Assembly (NCBI GenBank): GCA_046153505.1 | Contig: JBJXDT010000027.1 | Span: 1-11,005, forward strand | Direction of reading: 5' to 3' | Length of the DNA stretch: 11,005 bases | Origin: JBJXDT01 sp046153505 | GTDB taxonomy: Bacteria; Pseudomonadota; Gammaproteobacteria; Burkholderiales; Methylophilaceae | In this document: positions 1 through 7,055 of the stretch, one piece after another | Layout of the letters: every line of letters begins with the position of its first letter | Numbering within the stretch: position 1 is the stretch's first letter | Notes under the pieces: model-generated | The model's input: the letters and a program-made list of their open reading frames with translations, nothing else | Databases searched by the model: none | Told to the model about the DNA's origin: nothing | Program-made: the position numbers and the translations under genes

Positions 1-1510
1 CTGGGCCTTCAAATATGTTGTCATTGACAATATTTAGGGTGATTGTTTGTGTTGTTTGACCTGGGGCAAAGGTTAATGTGCCGCTTAATGGACTGGTTCC
101 AGCTAATACATCAGTACCAACTAAAGCGGTACCGCTTACACTTGCGTAGTCAACAGTAACAACTCCAGAGCTTGGAAGCGTGAGCGATACTGTAAAAGTA
201 ATAGTGCCAGCACCTTCATTACGCGTCACGTCATCGATGATGATATTGGTAGAGTCGTTGTCAATAATCTGTCCTGTACCAGTGACGCCACCGATGGTCA
301 GGGGCACGCTCTCAATTGGTTCGCTTATAGCATCATCCACTGTAGGGACAGTAACTGAGAATGCAGTTACACCAGCAGGCACTGTAATTTGACCAGTTGT
401 GCTGTTATAAGTTACTCCATTTGAAAAAACTGGGGCACCAATATCACCAGCGCCCGCCGTACCTCCACCTAAATTAAATACAAAGCTAGTTGGCGTGCTA
501 CTTGGGTTGCTAAGATTTACGTTGTAAACCAAATTAGTACCCTCAATGACAGCGTCATCACCTACGCCAGGCGCTCCTGGCTCAACAGAAGTAATAGTCG
601 GTACTGGGTCGTCATCAATGATAGTGCCCGTACCTGTCACGCCGCCAATTGTCAGCGGCAAGGTTTCGTTGCCCTCGTGAATAGGGTCTTGAACAGTAGC
701 GACTGTCACTGTAAAACTAGTCACACCTGCAGGAACCGTAATCTGACCAGTGGTACTGTTATAAGTTACACCATTACTAAAGACTGGAGCACCAATATCC
801 GCCGTGCTCGCAGTACCTCCACCCAAATTAAACGCAAAGCTCGTTGGCGTGCTAGCAGAGCTACTGAGACTGACGTTGTAAACCAAACTAGTACCTTCTG
901 GTACAGCATCATCACCTGCGCCTGGAAGACCAGGCTCTACAGAGCTAATCGTGGGAGCAGAAGGACCAACGCCAGTAACAGTTCCTGAACCACCACCTAC
1001 AATTTGATTTGGATCTGTGTCACGAATGCCTGGATCATATCTTAGTAAATCTGCACCATTAATATCATATTGAAACGCAAGCGGTGTGAGGATTTGAACA
1101 ATTCTAGGCACATAGTAAGGAGTAAAGCCATAATCGGTAACCCCACCGCCGCCGTTGATACCCGCTGCAGTTTCTTCAAGCACATCACCAATGTCGCGGC
1201 CTTCGTCAATTGCTTTAATTACAGCTTGGATGGTGGCTTGGTCAATAGCGCTATCACCAGAGCTGGCAGGAACGGCATCAGCAAATTCAGGTGTAAATTT
1301 TACAGTTTGTTCAGCAAAGATATCCATCACCTTGCCATTAGCCATCTGCAACTCAACAATAACACCAGGTGGGGTAATAATCGTTTCGCCAGACTGTAAT
1401 GAGTCATTTAGATGAAGCACTCTCTTTTCACCGCGCTCATTCACCACCATTACGTTGTTAACTGCGTCTGTTGTGCCGTTAATTGCAATTACTGTACCTA
1501 AAACTGCCAT
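1..1510 (-). CDS. LapA-type giant adhesin, N-terminal 503 residues (partial, runs off left edge)
   Basis: I translated this by hand from ATG at 1510; the frame stays open to base 1, so only the N-terminus is present. AGGA six bases before the ATG supports the start. Residues 1-123 resemble the retention module of LapA-like type I secreted adhesins and end in TAAG (114-117) and a poly-Gly run (120-123). In Pseudomonas LapA such a module keeps the protein threaded in the outer-membrane pore until LapG cuts at TAAG. Residues 186-303 and 304-421 are two 118-aa tandem repeats. Residues 422-503 begin another domain with Calx-beta-like features (NEGAGTITFTVSL, VDYASVSGTA, FAPGQTTQTITL). No signal peptide is seen, as expected for a C-terminal type I secretion signal, which would lie beyond the window. 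The exporter and adaptor genes upstream on the same strand fit this role. The repeat domains are probably extracellular stalk modules; the ligand is unknown. Confidence 0.85.
   Translation of the reverse strand, partial: MAVLGTVIAINGTTDAVNNVMVVNERGEKRVLHLNDSLQSGETIITPPGVIVELQMANGKVMDIFAEQTVKFTPEFADAVPASSGDSAIDQATIQAVIKAIDEGRDIGDVLEETAAGINGGGGVTDYGFTPYYVPRIVQILTPLAFQYDINGADLLRYDPGIRDTDPNQIVGGGSGTVTGVGPSAPTISSVEPGLPGAGDDAVPEGTSLVYNVSLSSSASTPTSFAFNLGGGTASTADIGAPVFSNGVTYNSTTGQITVPAGVTSFTVTVATVQDPIHEGNETLPLTIGGVTGTGTIIDDDPVPTITSVEPGAPGVGDDAVIEGTNLVYNVNLSNPSSTPTSFVFNLGGGTAGAGDIGAPVFSNGVTYNSTTGQITVPAGVTAFSVTVPTVDDAISEPIESVPLTIGGVTGTGQIIDNDSTNIIIDDVTRNEGAGTITFTVSLTLPSSGVVTVDYASVSGTALVGTDVLAGTSPLSGTLTFAPGQTTQTITLNIVNDNIFEGP
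248..955 (-). repeat. two tandem 354-bp (118-aa) repeats in the adhesin
   Basis: Unit 1 is 955-602 and unit 2 is 601-248, read on the minus strand. The units are exactly equal in length and in frame. By hand alignment about 91 of 118 residues match (roughly 77%). A central stretch of 27 residues, from DIGAPVF to VPAGVT, is identical in both. Each unit opens with PTI-S/T-SVEPG and closes with LTIGGVTGTG followed by an Asp/Asn-rich turn (IIDDD or IIDND) typical of Calx-beta-like and related cadherin-like modules. More units may lie beyond the left edge, but the third domain (from about 247 down) is clearly different in sequence. Confidence 0.9.
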
Positions 1511-1591
1511 GATATATCCTTAAAAACTGTGTGGTTAGGCATACAAAATGCCCCTATGATGTGTATTAAACAGGATTGTGTGTGACATGAA

Positions 1592-1611
1592 TATTGTCCT
1601 GAAGGACAATA
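1592..1611. promoter_or_regulatory. 20-bp near-perfect palindrome upstream of the adhesin gene, candidate operator
   Basis: TATTGTCCT (1592-1600), GA, AGGACAATA (1603-1611) form a 9-bp inverted repeat with a 2-nt centre. It lies about 82 bp upstream of the adhesin ATG and about 28 bp past the stop of the LuxR-type regulator gene. Neither strand has a T-run after it, so an intrinsic terminator is less likely than a dimer binding site. Its size and symmetry fit a LuxR/NarL-family dimer. That the neighbouring regulator binds it is inference. Confidence 0.5.
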
Positions 1612-1616
1612 AGGAT

Positions 1617-1638
1617 ATAGCGCCAGCAAAGGCGCTAT
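1617..1638 (-). terminator. GC-rich hairpin directly after the regulator gene, possible terminator
   Basis: ATAGCGCC (1617-1624) pairs with GGCGCTAT (1631-1638) across a 6-nt loop, immediately past the TAA of the LuxR-type gene. The stem is 8 bp and GC-rich. Downstream on the minus strand the sequence is only mildly T-rich (ATCCTTATT), so termination may be partial. It could equally stabilise the mRNA 3' end or attenuate read-through into the adhesin gene. Confidence 0.4.
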
Positions 1639-2352
1639 TTAAGCGGCGAGCTCAAGTTTTTTTTTATTTAAACTACGTACTTTTTGTTTTGTCGAGTTCT
1701 CAAATTTAGAGACTTTTTTAGACTCAGCACGCACAGGTTCGCCAGACTTTTCGTTAAGCACAAGCGCCAACTGCAGTCTATCTTTCACGCCCAAACGCTC
1801 TAGGGATGAAGAAATATGCGCTTTAACAGTACGTTCAGTGATTTTAAGCGTTCTAGCGATTTCTTTATTGCTAATGCCAGTCGCAGCTTGTAAAGCAACT
1901 TCTTTTTCGCGAGGTGTTAGTAGCGCAAGCGCTTGAATCACTTGCTCGGATGGATTGCTGACTAGCTCACGGCTTGCGCCTATCAGCATTTGCAACAAAT
2001 CTCGACCAAGCCAAATGCCGCCATGAAGCACAACTGTTTTTAACTCACTTAATACTTTAGCTGAGCTGTAGGCGTGGCAATAGCCAACCGCGCCTTTGCC
2101 AATTGCCGCTAAAGCTTCTACCTGACTAGGTGAGTTTGCCAAAACAACCACTTTGGAAGATGTAAATTTTGCACTAATCTCTGCGATGGTGTTTTCAATC
2201 CAAACTTGGTTATTTGCATTCGCATGCAACCAAAATAATACGGGCTCGCCGACTGGTACGGTTTTAACAAATGCCGAAACCATGGCCTTGGGGCAAGCCT
2301 CAGACCAGTTTTCAAGCAAGTTACCATGTGGGCAAATAAATATGTCGCGCAT
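1639..2352 (-). CDS. LuxR/NarL-type transcriptional regulator with degenerate receiver domain
   Basis: A 237-aa protein. The C-terminal half carries a clear LuxR-type helix-turn-helix at about residues 143-200 (LTPREKEVALQAATGISNKE, then IARTLKITERTVKAHISSSL and RLGVKDRLQLAL). The N-terminal ~125 residues follow the receiver fold pattern (VVVLANSP, GAVGY, HGGIWL), but I see no phospho-acceptor Asp in the expected strand (PVLFWLH), and the usual Lys after GY is missing (GYCHAY). It is therefore probably not controlled by phosphorylation. WLGR (114-117) sits where VpsT-like regulators carry the W[FLM][TS]R c-di-GMP motif, with Gly in place of Thr/Ser. The Lys-rich tail after about 203 (KKVSKF, KKKLELAA) is extra to the family. 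Its start overlaps the adaptor gene stop by 1 nt (TAATG), which suggests coupled translation. It lies between the exporter genes and the adhesin, so it is a likely local regulator of adhesin expression. Confidence 0.85.
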   Translation of the reverse strand: MRDIFICPHGNLLENWSEACPKAMVSAFVKTVPVGEPVLFWLHANANNQVWIENTIAEISAKFTSSKVVVLANSPSQVEALAAIGKGAVGYCHAYSSAKVLSELKTVVLHGGIWLGRDLLQMLIGASRELVSNPSEQVIQALALLTPREKEVALQAATGISNKEIARTLKITERTVKAHISSSLERLGVKDRLQLALVLNEKSGEPVRAESKKVSKFENSTKQKVRSLNKKKLELAA

Positions 2353-3764
2353 TATCTCTCCGTGAAAGCATATGCTTTCGCTTTCAGTACTGGCTTTAAT
2401 AAGTAAGCAAGCACCGATTTTTTACCTGTAATTATGTCCACTTGTGCCACCATTCCGGGAATGATTGGGAGCCCCTCACCTAAACTAGGCTTAAGTGTAC
2501 GCACCTTAACAATATAAAAGGCGTTGCCTTTTTCATCTACTATTGAATCGGCAGAAATGTTCAAAACTTTAGCCTGCAAAGTGCCATAAATTGTGTAGTC
2601 ATAGGCTGTGAGCTTAACGCTTGCCGGCTGATTTAGGCTGACAAACGCAATATCTTTAGGTTGAATTTTGGTTTCCAATACCAGCGCATCGTCTGTAGGC
2701 ACCACCTGCAAAACTTCTTTACCTGGTTGAATCACGCCACCCACCGTGTTAAAAAACAAGCGACTAATCGTGCCATTCACAGGTGACAACAAAGTGGATT
2801 GCTTTACTTTGTCATTCAGCGCTACACTCGCCTCTGTTAAGCCATTGAGTTTAGCCGTTGTATCATTCAACTCAGTACGCACTTTACTGCGAAAACCTTG
2901 CTCAGTCTCGCTTATTTTGCGCTTGGCCTCTGAAATCGCTGCTTGTACACGGCCAATTTGCGCTTTGGCCTGATCGCGCTCGCCCAAAAATCTTGACGTG
3001 TCACGTTCTAGTCTTAACAAATCCACTTCCGAAACCGCACCACTTGCTTCTAACGGCTTGGTTACAGCCAACTCACGACTGGACAACTCATAGCCTTTTT
3101 GGGCTTGATCCAAGCGCGCTTGTGTTTCCGCCAGTTCACGTTGCCGCTGCGTCACTTGTTCTCCCGCAATCGCCACTTGTGAAGCAAGCTCATCATTACT
3201 GGAAATAAATAATGCGCGCTCTTGCGCATAAACCTCAGGTGCTTCTGCCTCAACTTCTTTTGGTGGAACAAACGCTGACCCTGTCGCAAGTGCTTGTAAG
3301 CGAACTTGCTTGGCTAAAAGTGATAGGTATTGTGAACGATTTTCTCGCAATGAAGATACTGCACGCGTTTGGTCTATGCGCACCAAAGGCTGACCATCTT
3401 TCACTGTTTGACCTTCATGCACTAAGATTTCGGAAACAATACCTCCATCTAATGACTGAATGACTTGCACTTGTTTAGAGGGAATTACTCTGCCTTCGCC
3501 ACGCGTCACCTCGTCAATCTTGGTAAAAGCTGACCATGTAATTAACACAGCCAGCGCGCCTAGCATCCAGTAAAGAATTTTTTTTGCGCGTAGAGGCGTC
3601 TGCTCCAAAATAGCTAAATCTGCCTCTTGCTCCCAAGGCAAATCTTCTTTGGTTTCGATCGGCGCCCACCTTTCTAAAATCTTTCCAACTGGCTTGGTTA
3701 GCCAAGTACGCGCCTTAAAAAATGTATTTAGTTTGCTAATGATTTCAAATAGTTGCTGACTCAT
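2352..3764 (-). CDS. lapC: HlyD/LapC-family type I secretion membrane-fusion protein
   Basis: A 470-aa periplasmic adaptor that links the inner-membrane ABC exporter to a TolC-like outer-membrane channel. It has a short cytoplasmic N-terminus, one membrane segment at about 62-80, a first lipoyl half-motif at about 98-132 (QVIQSLDGGIVSEILVHEGQ), a long coiled-coil hairpin at about 135-322, the second lipoyl half at about 326-357 (SPVNGTISRL), then a beta-barrel domain. The C-terminus has the HlyD family signature (PGMVAQVDIITGKKSVLAYL, 436-455). The length is normal for the family. ATG at 3764 overlaps the exporter stop as ATGA, so the two are surely cotranscribed and probably translationally coupled. 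The symbol is by analogy to Pseudomonas LapC; the family assignment is firm and the Lap-type role rests on the adhesin next door. Confidence 0.92.
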   Translation of the reverse strand: MSQQLFEIISKLNTFFKARTWLTKPVGKILERWAPIETKEDLPWEQEADLAILEQTPLRAKKILYWMLGALAVLITWSAFTKIDEVTRGEGRVIPSKQVQVIQSLDGGIVSEILVHEGQTVKDGQPLVRIDQTRAVSSLRENRSQYLSLLAKQVRLQALATGSAFVPPKEVEAEAPEVYAQERALFISSNDELASQVAIAGEQVTQRQRELAETQARLDQAQKGYELSSRELAVTKPLEASGAVSEVDLLRLERDTSRFLGERDQAKAQIGRVQAAISEAKRKISETEQGFRSKVRTELNDTTAKLNGLTEASVALNDKVKQSTLLSPVNGTISRLFFNTVGGVIQPGKEVLQVVPTDDALVLETKIQPKDIAFVSLNQPASVKLTAYDYTIYGTLQAKVLNISADSIVDEKGNAFYIVKVRTLKPSLGEGLPIIPGMVAQVDIITGKKSVLAYLLKPVLKAKAYAFTER

Positions 3765-5929
3765 AGCGCTTTTCCTATCTTACCAGTCCGAAGCGCCTCA
3801 ATAACTTGATCTTTAGCACCATCTGCCACAATTTTCCCGCTATCAATCACAATAATACGCGTTGCCAAATCAAATAATGATGACCGATGTGTAATCACCA
3901 TCAGCGTCTTGCCTTCAGAGGCTTCTTTCAAGCGCGTTTTTACATACTCCTCACCCGAGTGATCCATCGCACTCGTTGGTTCATCCAGCAGAATGATCGA
4001 GGGGTTGTTGATCATGGCACGTGCAATACCTACGCCTTGCTTTTGGCCGCCAGAAAGCGTTTCACCACGCTCCCCAACAGGCATATCAAAACCTTTGGGA
4101 TGCATGTTAATAAACTCTGCAATTCCACCAATATTGGCCGCATTAAGCACTTGCGCATCATCCACATGTGGCGCCGCAATGGCAATATTGTCACGCATCG
4201 AGCCAAAAAATAGACTGGTATCCTGTTGGACATAACCAATACAACGCCGTAATTCAGCAGGATCAATTTGTCTCGAGTCGATGCCGTCAATTAATATTGC
4301 GCCTGAAGTTGGCTGATATAGGCCAAGAATAAGTTTTTGCAAAGTGGTTTTACCAGAGCCCATTCGCCCTAACACCGCCACATGCTCTCCCGCGCGAATT
4401 TTAAATGAAACATTTTTAAGTGCGCTCACTTCTGTGCCTGGGTAATCAAAACCGACTTCGCGAAATTCGATATCGCCATTAAATGCCGTGCGCGACAGAA
4501 AGCTCGAATCTGTGGGACGTTCAACTGGCCTGCTCATGACGTCATTGAGCGATGTCAGTGCCGTTGTCGCATTGTGGTACTGTGTCATCAAGCTCGCAGA
4601 TTGCGAGATAGGTGATAATGCGCGCCCAGCAAGCTGTGAACATGCAATCAGGCCGCCCATGGTCAAATCACCATTGATTACCAAATAAACGCCCAGTAGC
4701 ACCATTGATACATTCACAAGTTGTGAAACGCCATTTGCACCATTATTAATAGAAGCGGAAAGTAACTTCAATTTACCGCCAACTTGCGTAACAAAATGTG
4801 AACTCTTTTCCCACTTGCGTTGCATGTAGCCTTCAATGCCAAGCGCTTTAATCGTTTCAAGGCCAACCAAACTCTCAATTAAAGTCGCGTTTCTAATCGC
4901 GCCAGCACGAAACATGGTTTCAGAAAGCTCTTGCATTTTGGCCTGCACACTAAACGCATAAACCAACAATATAATGCCACCCACAATCACTGGAATCACC
5001 ATATACGGCGAAATCCAGGCCATCACGATAATAAAAATGAGTGCGAACGGAATATCAATCAGCGTGGTAATGGTAGCGGAAGTAATGAAATCGCGCACGG
5101 TCTCAAATGCACGTAAATTAGAGGCGAATGAGCCAACCGAGCTTGGGCGCAGTTCCAAACGGGCGCCTAGGACCTGCTCCATAATGCGGGCTGTCAGTTT
5201 GATATCCACACGGTGGCTCGCCCAGTCTAAAAAATATCCGCGAATGGTACGCAAGGCTAAATCAGCAAACACTACCAGCGAAACACCTAGCACCAGCACC
5301 CACAACGTCTCTATTGAACGGTTCGGTACAATGCGGTCGTAAACATTCATGGTGAAAATAGGCATGGCTAGCGCAAACATATTAATAAGAAATGCAGCAA
5401 GCATAATGTCGCGATAGATTTTGCTATTCTCTGCCAATGTGCCCCAAAACCAGTGCTTTAGATGCACTTTATTTACTGTGGGCGCACGTTGATCAAACGT
5501 AAACTTTGGTTTTGCGATGATCATATAGCCAGCATAGCGCTCAGCCAGCTCTTCCGCAGATAGCAAGACTTCTGCGTCACCTAGCTCAGGGAAAATGACA
5601 CGCGCATTCTTTTTGTCGGCATCCCAACCCAAAAAAACACAGGCTTCCTCTTGCGCTAAAATCAAAATTGCTGGAGTGAATTCGGTACGAATGGCAGTGA
5701 GTGGCTTTTTGAGCACGTTGCAGACCATGTTAGCACGCGCTGCAGCGCGCTTGACTAATCCTGGCGTCATGCGGCCTTCGCGTAGCGGCAGCCCTGCAAT
5801 GAGCGCATCTTTAGAAATTGCAACGCCATAATTGCGGCAAAGCACTAACAAGCTTCCAAGCAAGCTATCCATCACGTCCGCTTGCAGTTTCACCGTTGGA
5901 AGTATTTTAGGCAATTCTTCTGTTTTCAT
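3761..5929 (-). CDS. lapB: LapB-type type I secretion ABC transporter, peptidase/permease/ATPase
   Basis: A 722-aa inner-membrane exporter that powers adhesin secretion. Residues about 15-140 form a C39-peptidase-like domain, but the region that should hold the catalytic Cys reads DVMDSLLGSLLVLCRNYG with no QxxxxxCG pattern. It is thus a non-cleaving, substrate-docking version. The transmembrane domain covers about 170-450 (for example LAAFLINMFALAMPIFTMN and PVIVGGIILLVYAF). The ATPase domain has Walker A GRMGSGKT (521-528), Q-loop Gln569, signature LSGGQ (625-629), Walker B IILLDE (645-650) and the switch His681, all intact. GGA followed by A-rich spacing precedes the ATG. It is the first gene of the lapB-lapC-regulator operon; I could not identify its promoter with confidence. 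It belongs to the LapB/RTX-exporter class rather than to bacteriocin exporters because of the degenerate N-terminal domain and the linked giant adhesin. Confidence 0.93.
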   Translation of the reverse strand: MKTEELPKILPTVKLQADVMDSLLGSLLVLCRNYGVAISKDALIAGLPLREGRMTPGLVKRAAARANMVCNVLKKPLTAIRTEFTPAILILAQEEACVFLGWDADKKNARVIFPELGDAEVLLSAEELAERYAGYMIIAKPKFTFDQRAPTVNKVHLKHWFWGTLAENSKIYRDIMLAAFLINMFALAMPIFTMNVYDRIVPNRSIETLWVLVLGVSLVVFADLALRTIRGYFLDWASHRVDIKLTARIMEQVLGARLELRPSSVGSFASNLRAFETVRDFITSATITTLIDIPFALIFIIVMAWISPYMVIPVIVGGIILLVYAFSVQAKMQELSETMFRAGAIRNATLIESLVGLETIKALGIEGYMQRKWEKSSHFVTQVGGKLKLLSASINNGANGVSQLVNVSMVLLGVYLVINGDLTMGGLIACSQLAGRALSPISQSASLMTQYHNATTALTSLNDVMSRPVERPTDSSFLSRTAFNGDIEFREVGFDYPGTEVSALKNVSFKIRAGEHVAVLGRMGSGKTTLQKLILGLYQPTSGAILIDGIDSRQIDPAELRRCIGYVQQDTSLFFGSMRDNIAIAAPHVDDAQVLNAANIGGIAEFINMHPKGFDMPVGERGETLSGGQKQGVGIARAMINNPSIILLDEPTSAMDHSGEEYVKTRLKEASEGKTLMVITHRSSLFDLATRIIVIDSGKIVADGAKDQVIEALRTGKIGKAL

Positions 5930-6135
5930 TTTTTTCCATCAGGTCACTAAACCAGACCACGAAAGTGATACTTTAATAGTTTTAATCCAATAAATACAGT
6001 ATTTTACGTGCAATATTAAATCTAATTTCCTCAATTAGAAGTAGTATTTGCCTCGAATTCGGCAAATCGGCAACAAAACTAAGCACATTGTGTGCCATTT
6101 TGTGTAAGAATTGAGGTGGCTTTGAAATGGTTACT
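5930..6135. other. intergenic region between tRNA-Cys and lapB with small inverted repeats
   Basis: There is no convincing gene here. Three inverted repeats are visible. GCACA/TGTGC (6083-6095) on the minus strand is followed by TTAGTTTTGTTG and could be a weak terminator of the tRNA transcript. ATTTGCC/GGCAAAT spans 6046-6067 and TCTAATT/AATTAGA spans 6021-6039. The promoter of the lapB operon should lie in the AT-rich part near 5950-6020, but no good -35/-10 pair could be fixed by eye. In E. coli this position after cysT holds leuZ; no tRNA-like sequence is seen here. Confidence 0.5.
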
Positions 6136-6209
6136 TGGAGGCGCGTGGCGGAGTCGAACCGCCCTAAACGGCTTTGCAGGCCGCGGCATAACCGCTTTGC
6201 TAACGCGCC
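6136..6209 (-). tRNA. tRNA-Cys (anticodon GCA)
   Basis: A 74-nt tRNA including an encoded CCA (6138-6136). The acceptor arms GGCGCGT and ACGCGCC pair over 7 bp, and the discriminator base is U, as in bacterial tRNA-Cys. The anticodon stem GCGGC/GCCGT encloses the loop CTGCAAA, with anticodon GCA at 6177-6175. The T-arm GGCGG-TTCGACT-CCGCC is intact. It lies 72 nt downstream of tRNA-Gly and is probably processed from the same precursor. Confidence 0.96.
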
Positions 6210-6238
6210 TAAGTATTGCAAGTACTGCAATTGAAACA

Positions 6239-6274
6239 AAACGGGGAAGTCAGCATGCGCTAAAATCCCCGTTT
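6239..6274 (-). terminator. 9-bp hairpin between the two tRNAs, terminator- or processing-like
   Basis: On the minus strand AAACGGGGA (6274-6266) pairs with TCCCCGTTT (6247-6239) around an 18-nt loop, and T-rich TGTTTC follows. It resembles an intrinsic terminator just 7 nt after the CCA of tRNA-Gly. I see no good promoter between it and tRNA-Cys, so complete termination would leave tRNA-Cys untranscribed. Partial attenuation or an RNase processing stem is therefore more likely. Confidence 0.45.
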
Positions 6275-6281
6275 AAAATGC

Positions 6282-6357
6282 TGGAGCGGGAGACGAGTCT
6301 CGAACTCGCGACCTCAACCTTGGCAAGGTTGCGCTCTACCAACTGAGCTACTCCCGC
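6282..6357 (-). tRNA. tRNA-Gly (anticodon GCC)
   Basis: A 76-nt tRNA with an encoded CCA (6284-6282). GCGGGAG and CTCCCGC pair over 7 bp, with discriminator U. The D-arm AGCTCAGTTGGTAGAGC and the T-arm with GTTCGAG are canonical. The anticodon stem AACCT/AGGTT has the loop with GCC at 6324-6322. It is the first gene behind a strong promoter and is followed by tRNA-Cys, as glyW-cysT are in E. coli. Confidence 0.97.
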
Positions 6358-6371
6358 TTAAAGAAGTGAGC

Positions 6372-6399
6372 ATTTTAGCGACTTTTCGCGAGGTGTCAA
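6372..6399 (-). promoter_or_regulatory. sigma-70 promoter of the tRNA-Gly/tRNA-Cys unit
   Basis: On the minus strand a consensus -35 TTGACA (6399-6394) is followed after 16 nt by TAAAAT (6377-6372). The transcription start would fall near 6365, about 8 nt before the tRNA-Gly 5' end. The -35 is perfect and the -10 matches five of six. It lies after the pgsA stop, so the tRNAs can be expressed independently of uvrC-pgsA. Confidence 0.8.
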
Positions 6400-6436
6400 G
6401 GCAAAACGCCGGTTTTCACGGGTTTATTTGTTTAGC

Positions 6437-7039
6437 CTAATGAATCGACTGTTTAAATTTAGGCCATGCAGCTTTCAAGTAGTAGAGCATTGAGATGAGT
6501 GTCAACGCAGCGGCAAAAATGATGAGAACTTGACCAACGTGTTTGGTATTAAAACGACCAAATTCGCCAAAATCAATGCTGTCGTAATAAAGGAGCAACT
6601 CAATCGCTAGCATTTGCGCCGCGGTTTTCAATTTCCCAATCTGTGCCACCGCCACGCTGCCACGCTCGCCAGCACCAGCCATCCATTCACGTAAAGCACC
6701 AATTGCAATTTCGCGGCCAATGATAATCAAGGAAACAATAGCACCAACACGACTAAATTCGACCAAAACAATGAGCGCCGCGGTCACCATAAGCTTATCT
6801 GCAACTGGATCTAAAAAAGCGCCAAAGTTGCTGGCTTGGTTGTATTTACGGGCCCACCATCCATCTAGCCAATCGGTAAATGAAGCCACTGCAAAGACAA
6901 TTGCCGCGGCCACATTTAAGGTATGCGTTGGGTGTGCGCCTAAGGCATAAAGGTTATGTGGCAGATAAAAAATGCCAACAAACACAGGAATGAGCACGAT
7001 GCGGAACACAGTTAAAATATTTGGCACATTCCACAACAT
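6437..7039 (-). CDS. pgsA: CDP-diacylglycerol--glycerol-3-phosphate 3-phosphatidyltransferase
   Basis: A 200-aa integral membrane enzyme that makes phosphatidylglycerophosphate, the committed step to phosphatidylglycerol and cardiolipin. The CDP-alcohol phosphotransferase motif is complete: D56, D59-G60, A63-R64, G73, D77 and D81 (TDWLDGWWARKY, then GAFLDPVADK). The N-terminus MLWNVPNILTVFRI is typical of PgsA. Several hydrophobic segments follow (about 10-28, 42-56, 84-108, 138-152 and 168-190). The length is near the family norm. It starts 16 nt after uvrC on the same strand, so the two are almost surely cotranscribed. The uvrC-pgsA order is widely conserved in gamma- and betaproteobacteria. 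Confidence 0.96.
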   Translation of the reverse strand: MLWNVPNILTVFRIVLIPVFVGIFYLPHNLYALGAHPTHTLNVAAAIVFAVASFTDWLDGWWARKYNQASNFGAFLDPVADKLMVTAALIVLVEFSRVGAIVSLIIIGREIAIGALREWMAGAGERGSVAVAQIGKLKTAAQMLAIELLLYYDSIDFGEFGRFNTKHVGQVLIIFAAALTLISMLYYLKAAWPKFKQSIH

Positions 7040-7055
7040 ATTGATTTATCTACTT

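Noticed and set aside
677..1415. Plus-strand open frames opposite the adhesin gene (677-988, 1070-1399, 1155-1415)
   Set aside because: They are antisense to a clearly coding frame with repeat domain structure; their translations are low-quality and lack start signals.
3761..5929. Reading the exporter as a bacteriocin or peptide exporter with active C39 protease
   Set aside because: No catalytic Cys motif is seen in the N-terminal domain, and the linked gene is a giant adhesin and not a leader peptide.
6211..6230. Imperfect 9-10-bp tandem repeat (AAGTATTGCA AGTACTGCAA) just upstream of tRNA-Cys
   Set aside because: It is short and imperfect; no second copy or integrase was seen to support an attachment site, and its spacing does not fit promoter elements.
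5982..6239. 85-codon minus-strand open frame overlapping tRNA-Cys, and its internal 38-codon version from 6098
   Set aside because: The long form runs through the tRNA gene, neither start has a ribosome binding site, and the translation matches nothing I recognise.
6402..6417. Small hairpin AAAAC-GCCG-GTTTT after pgsA as a terminator
   Set aside because: The stem is only 5 bp and sits directly upstream of the tRNA promoter -35 element; too weak to call.
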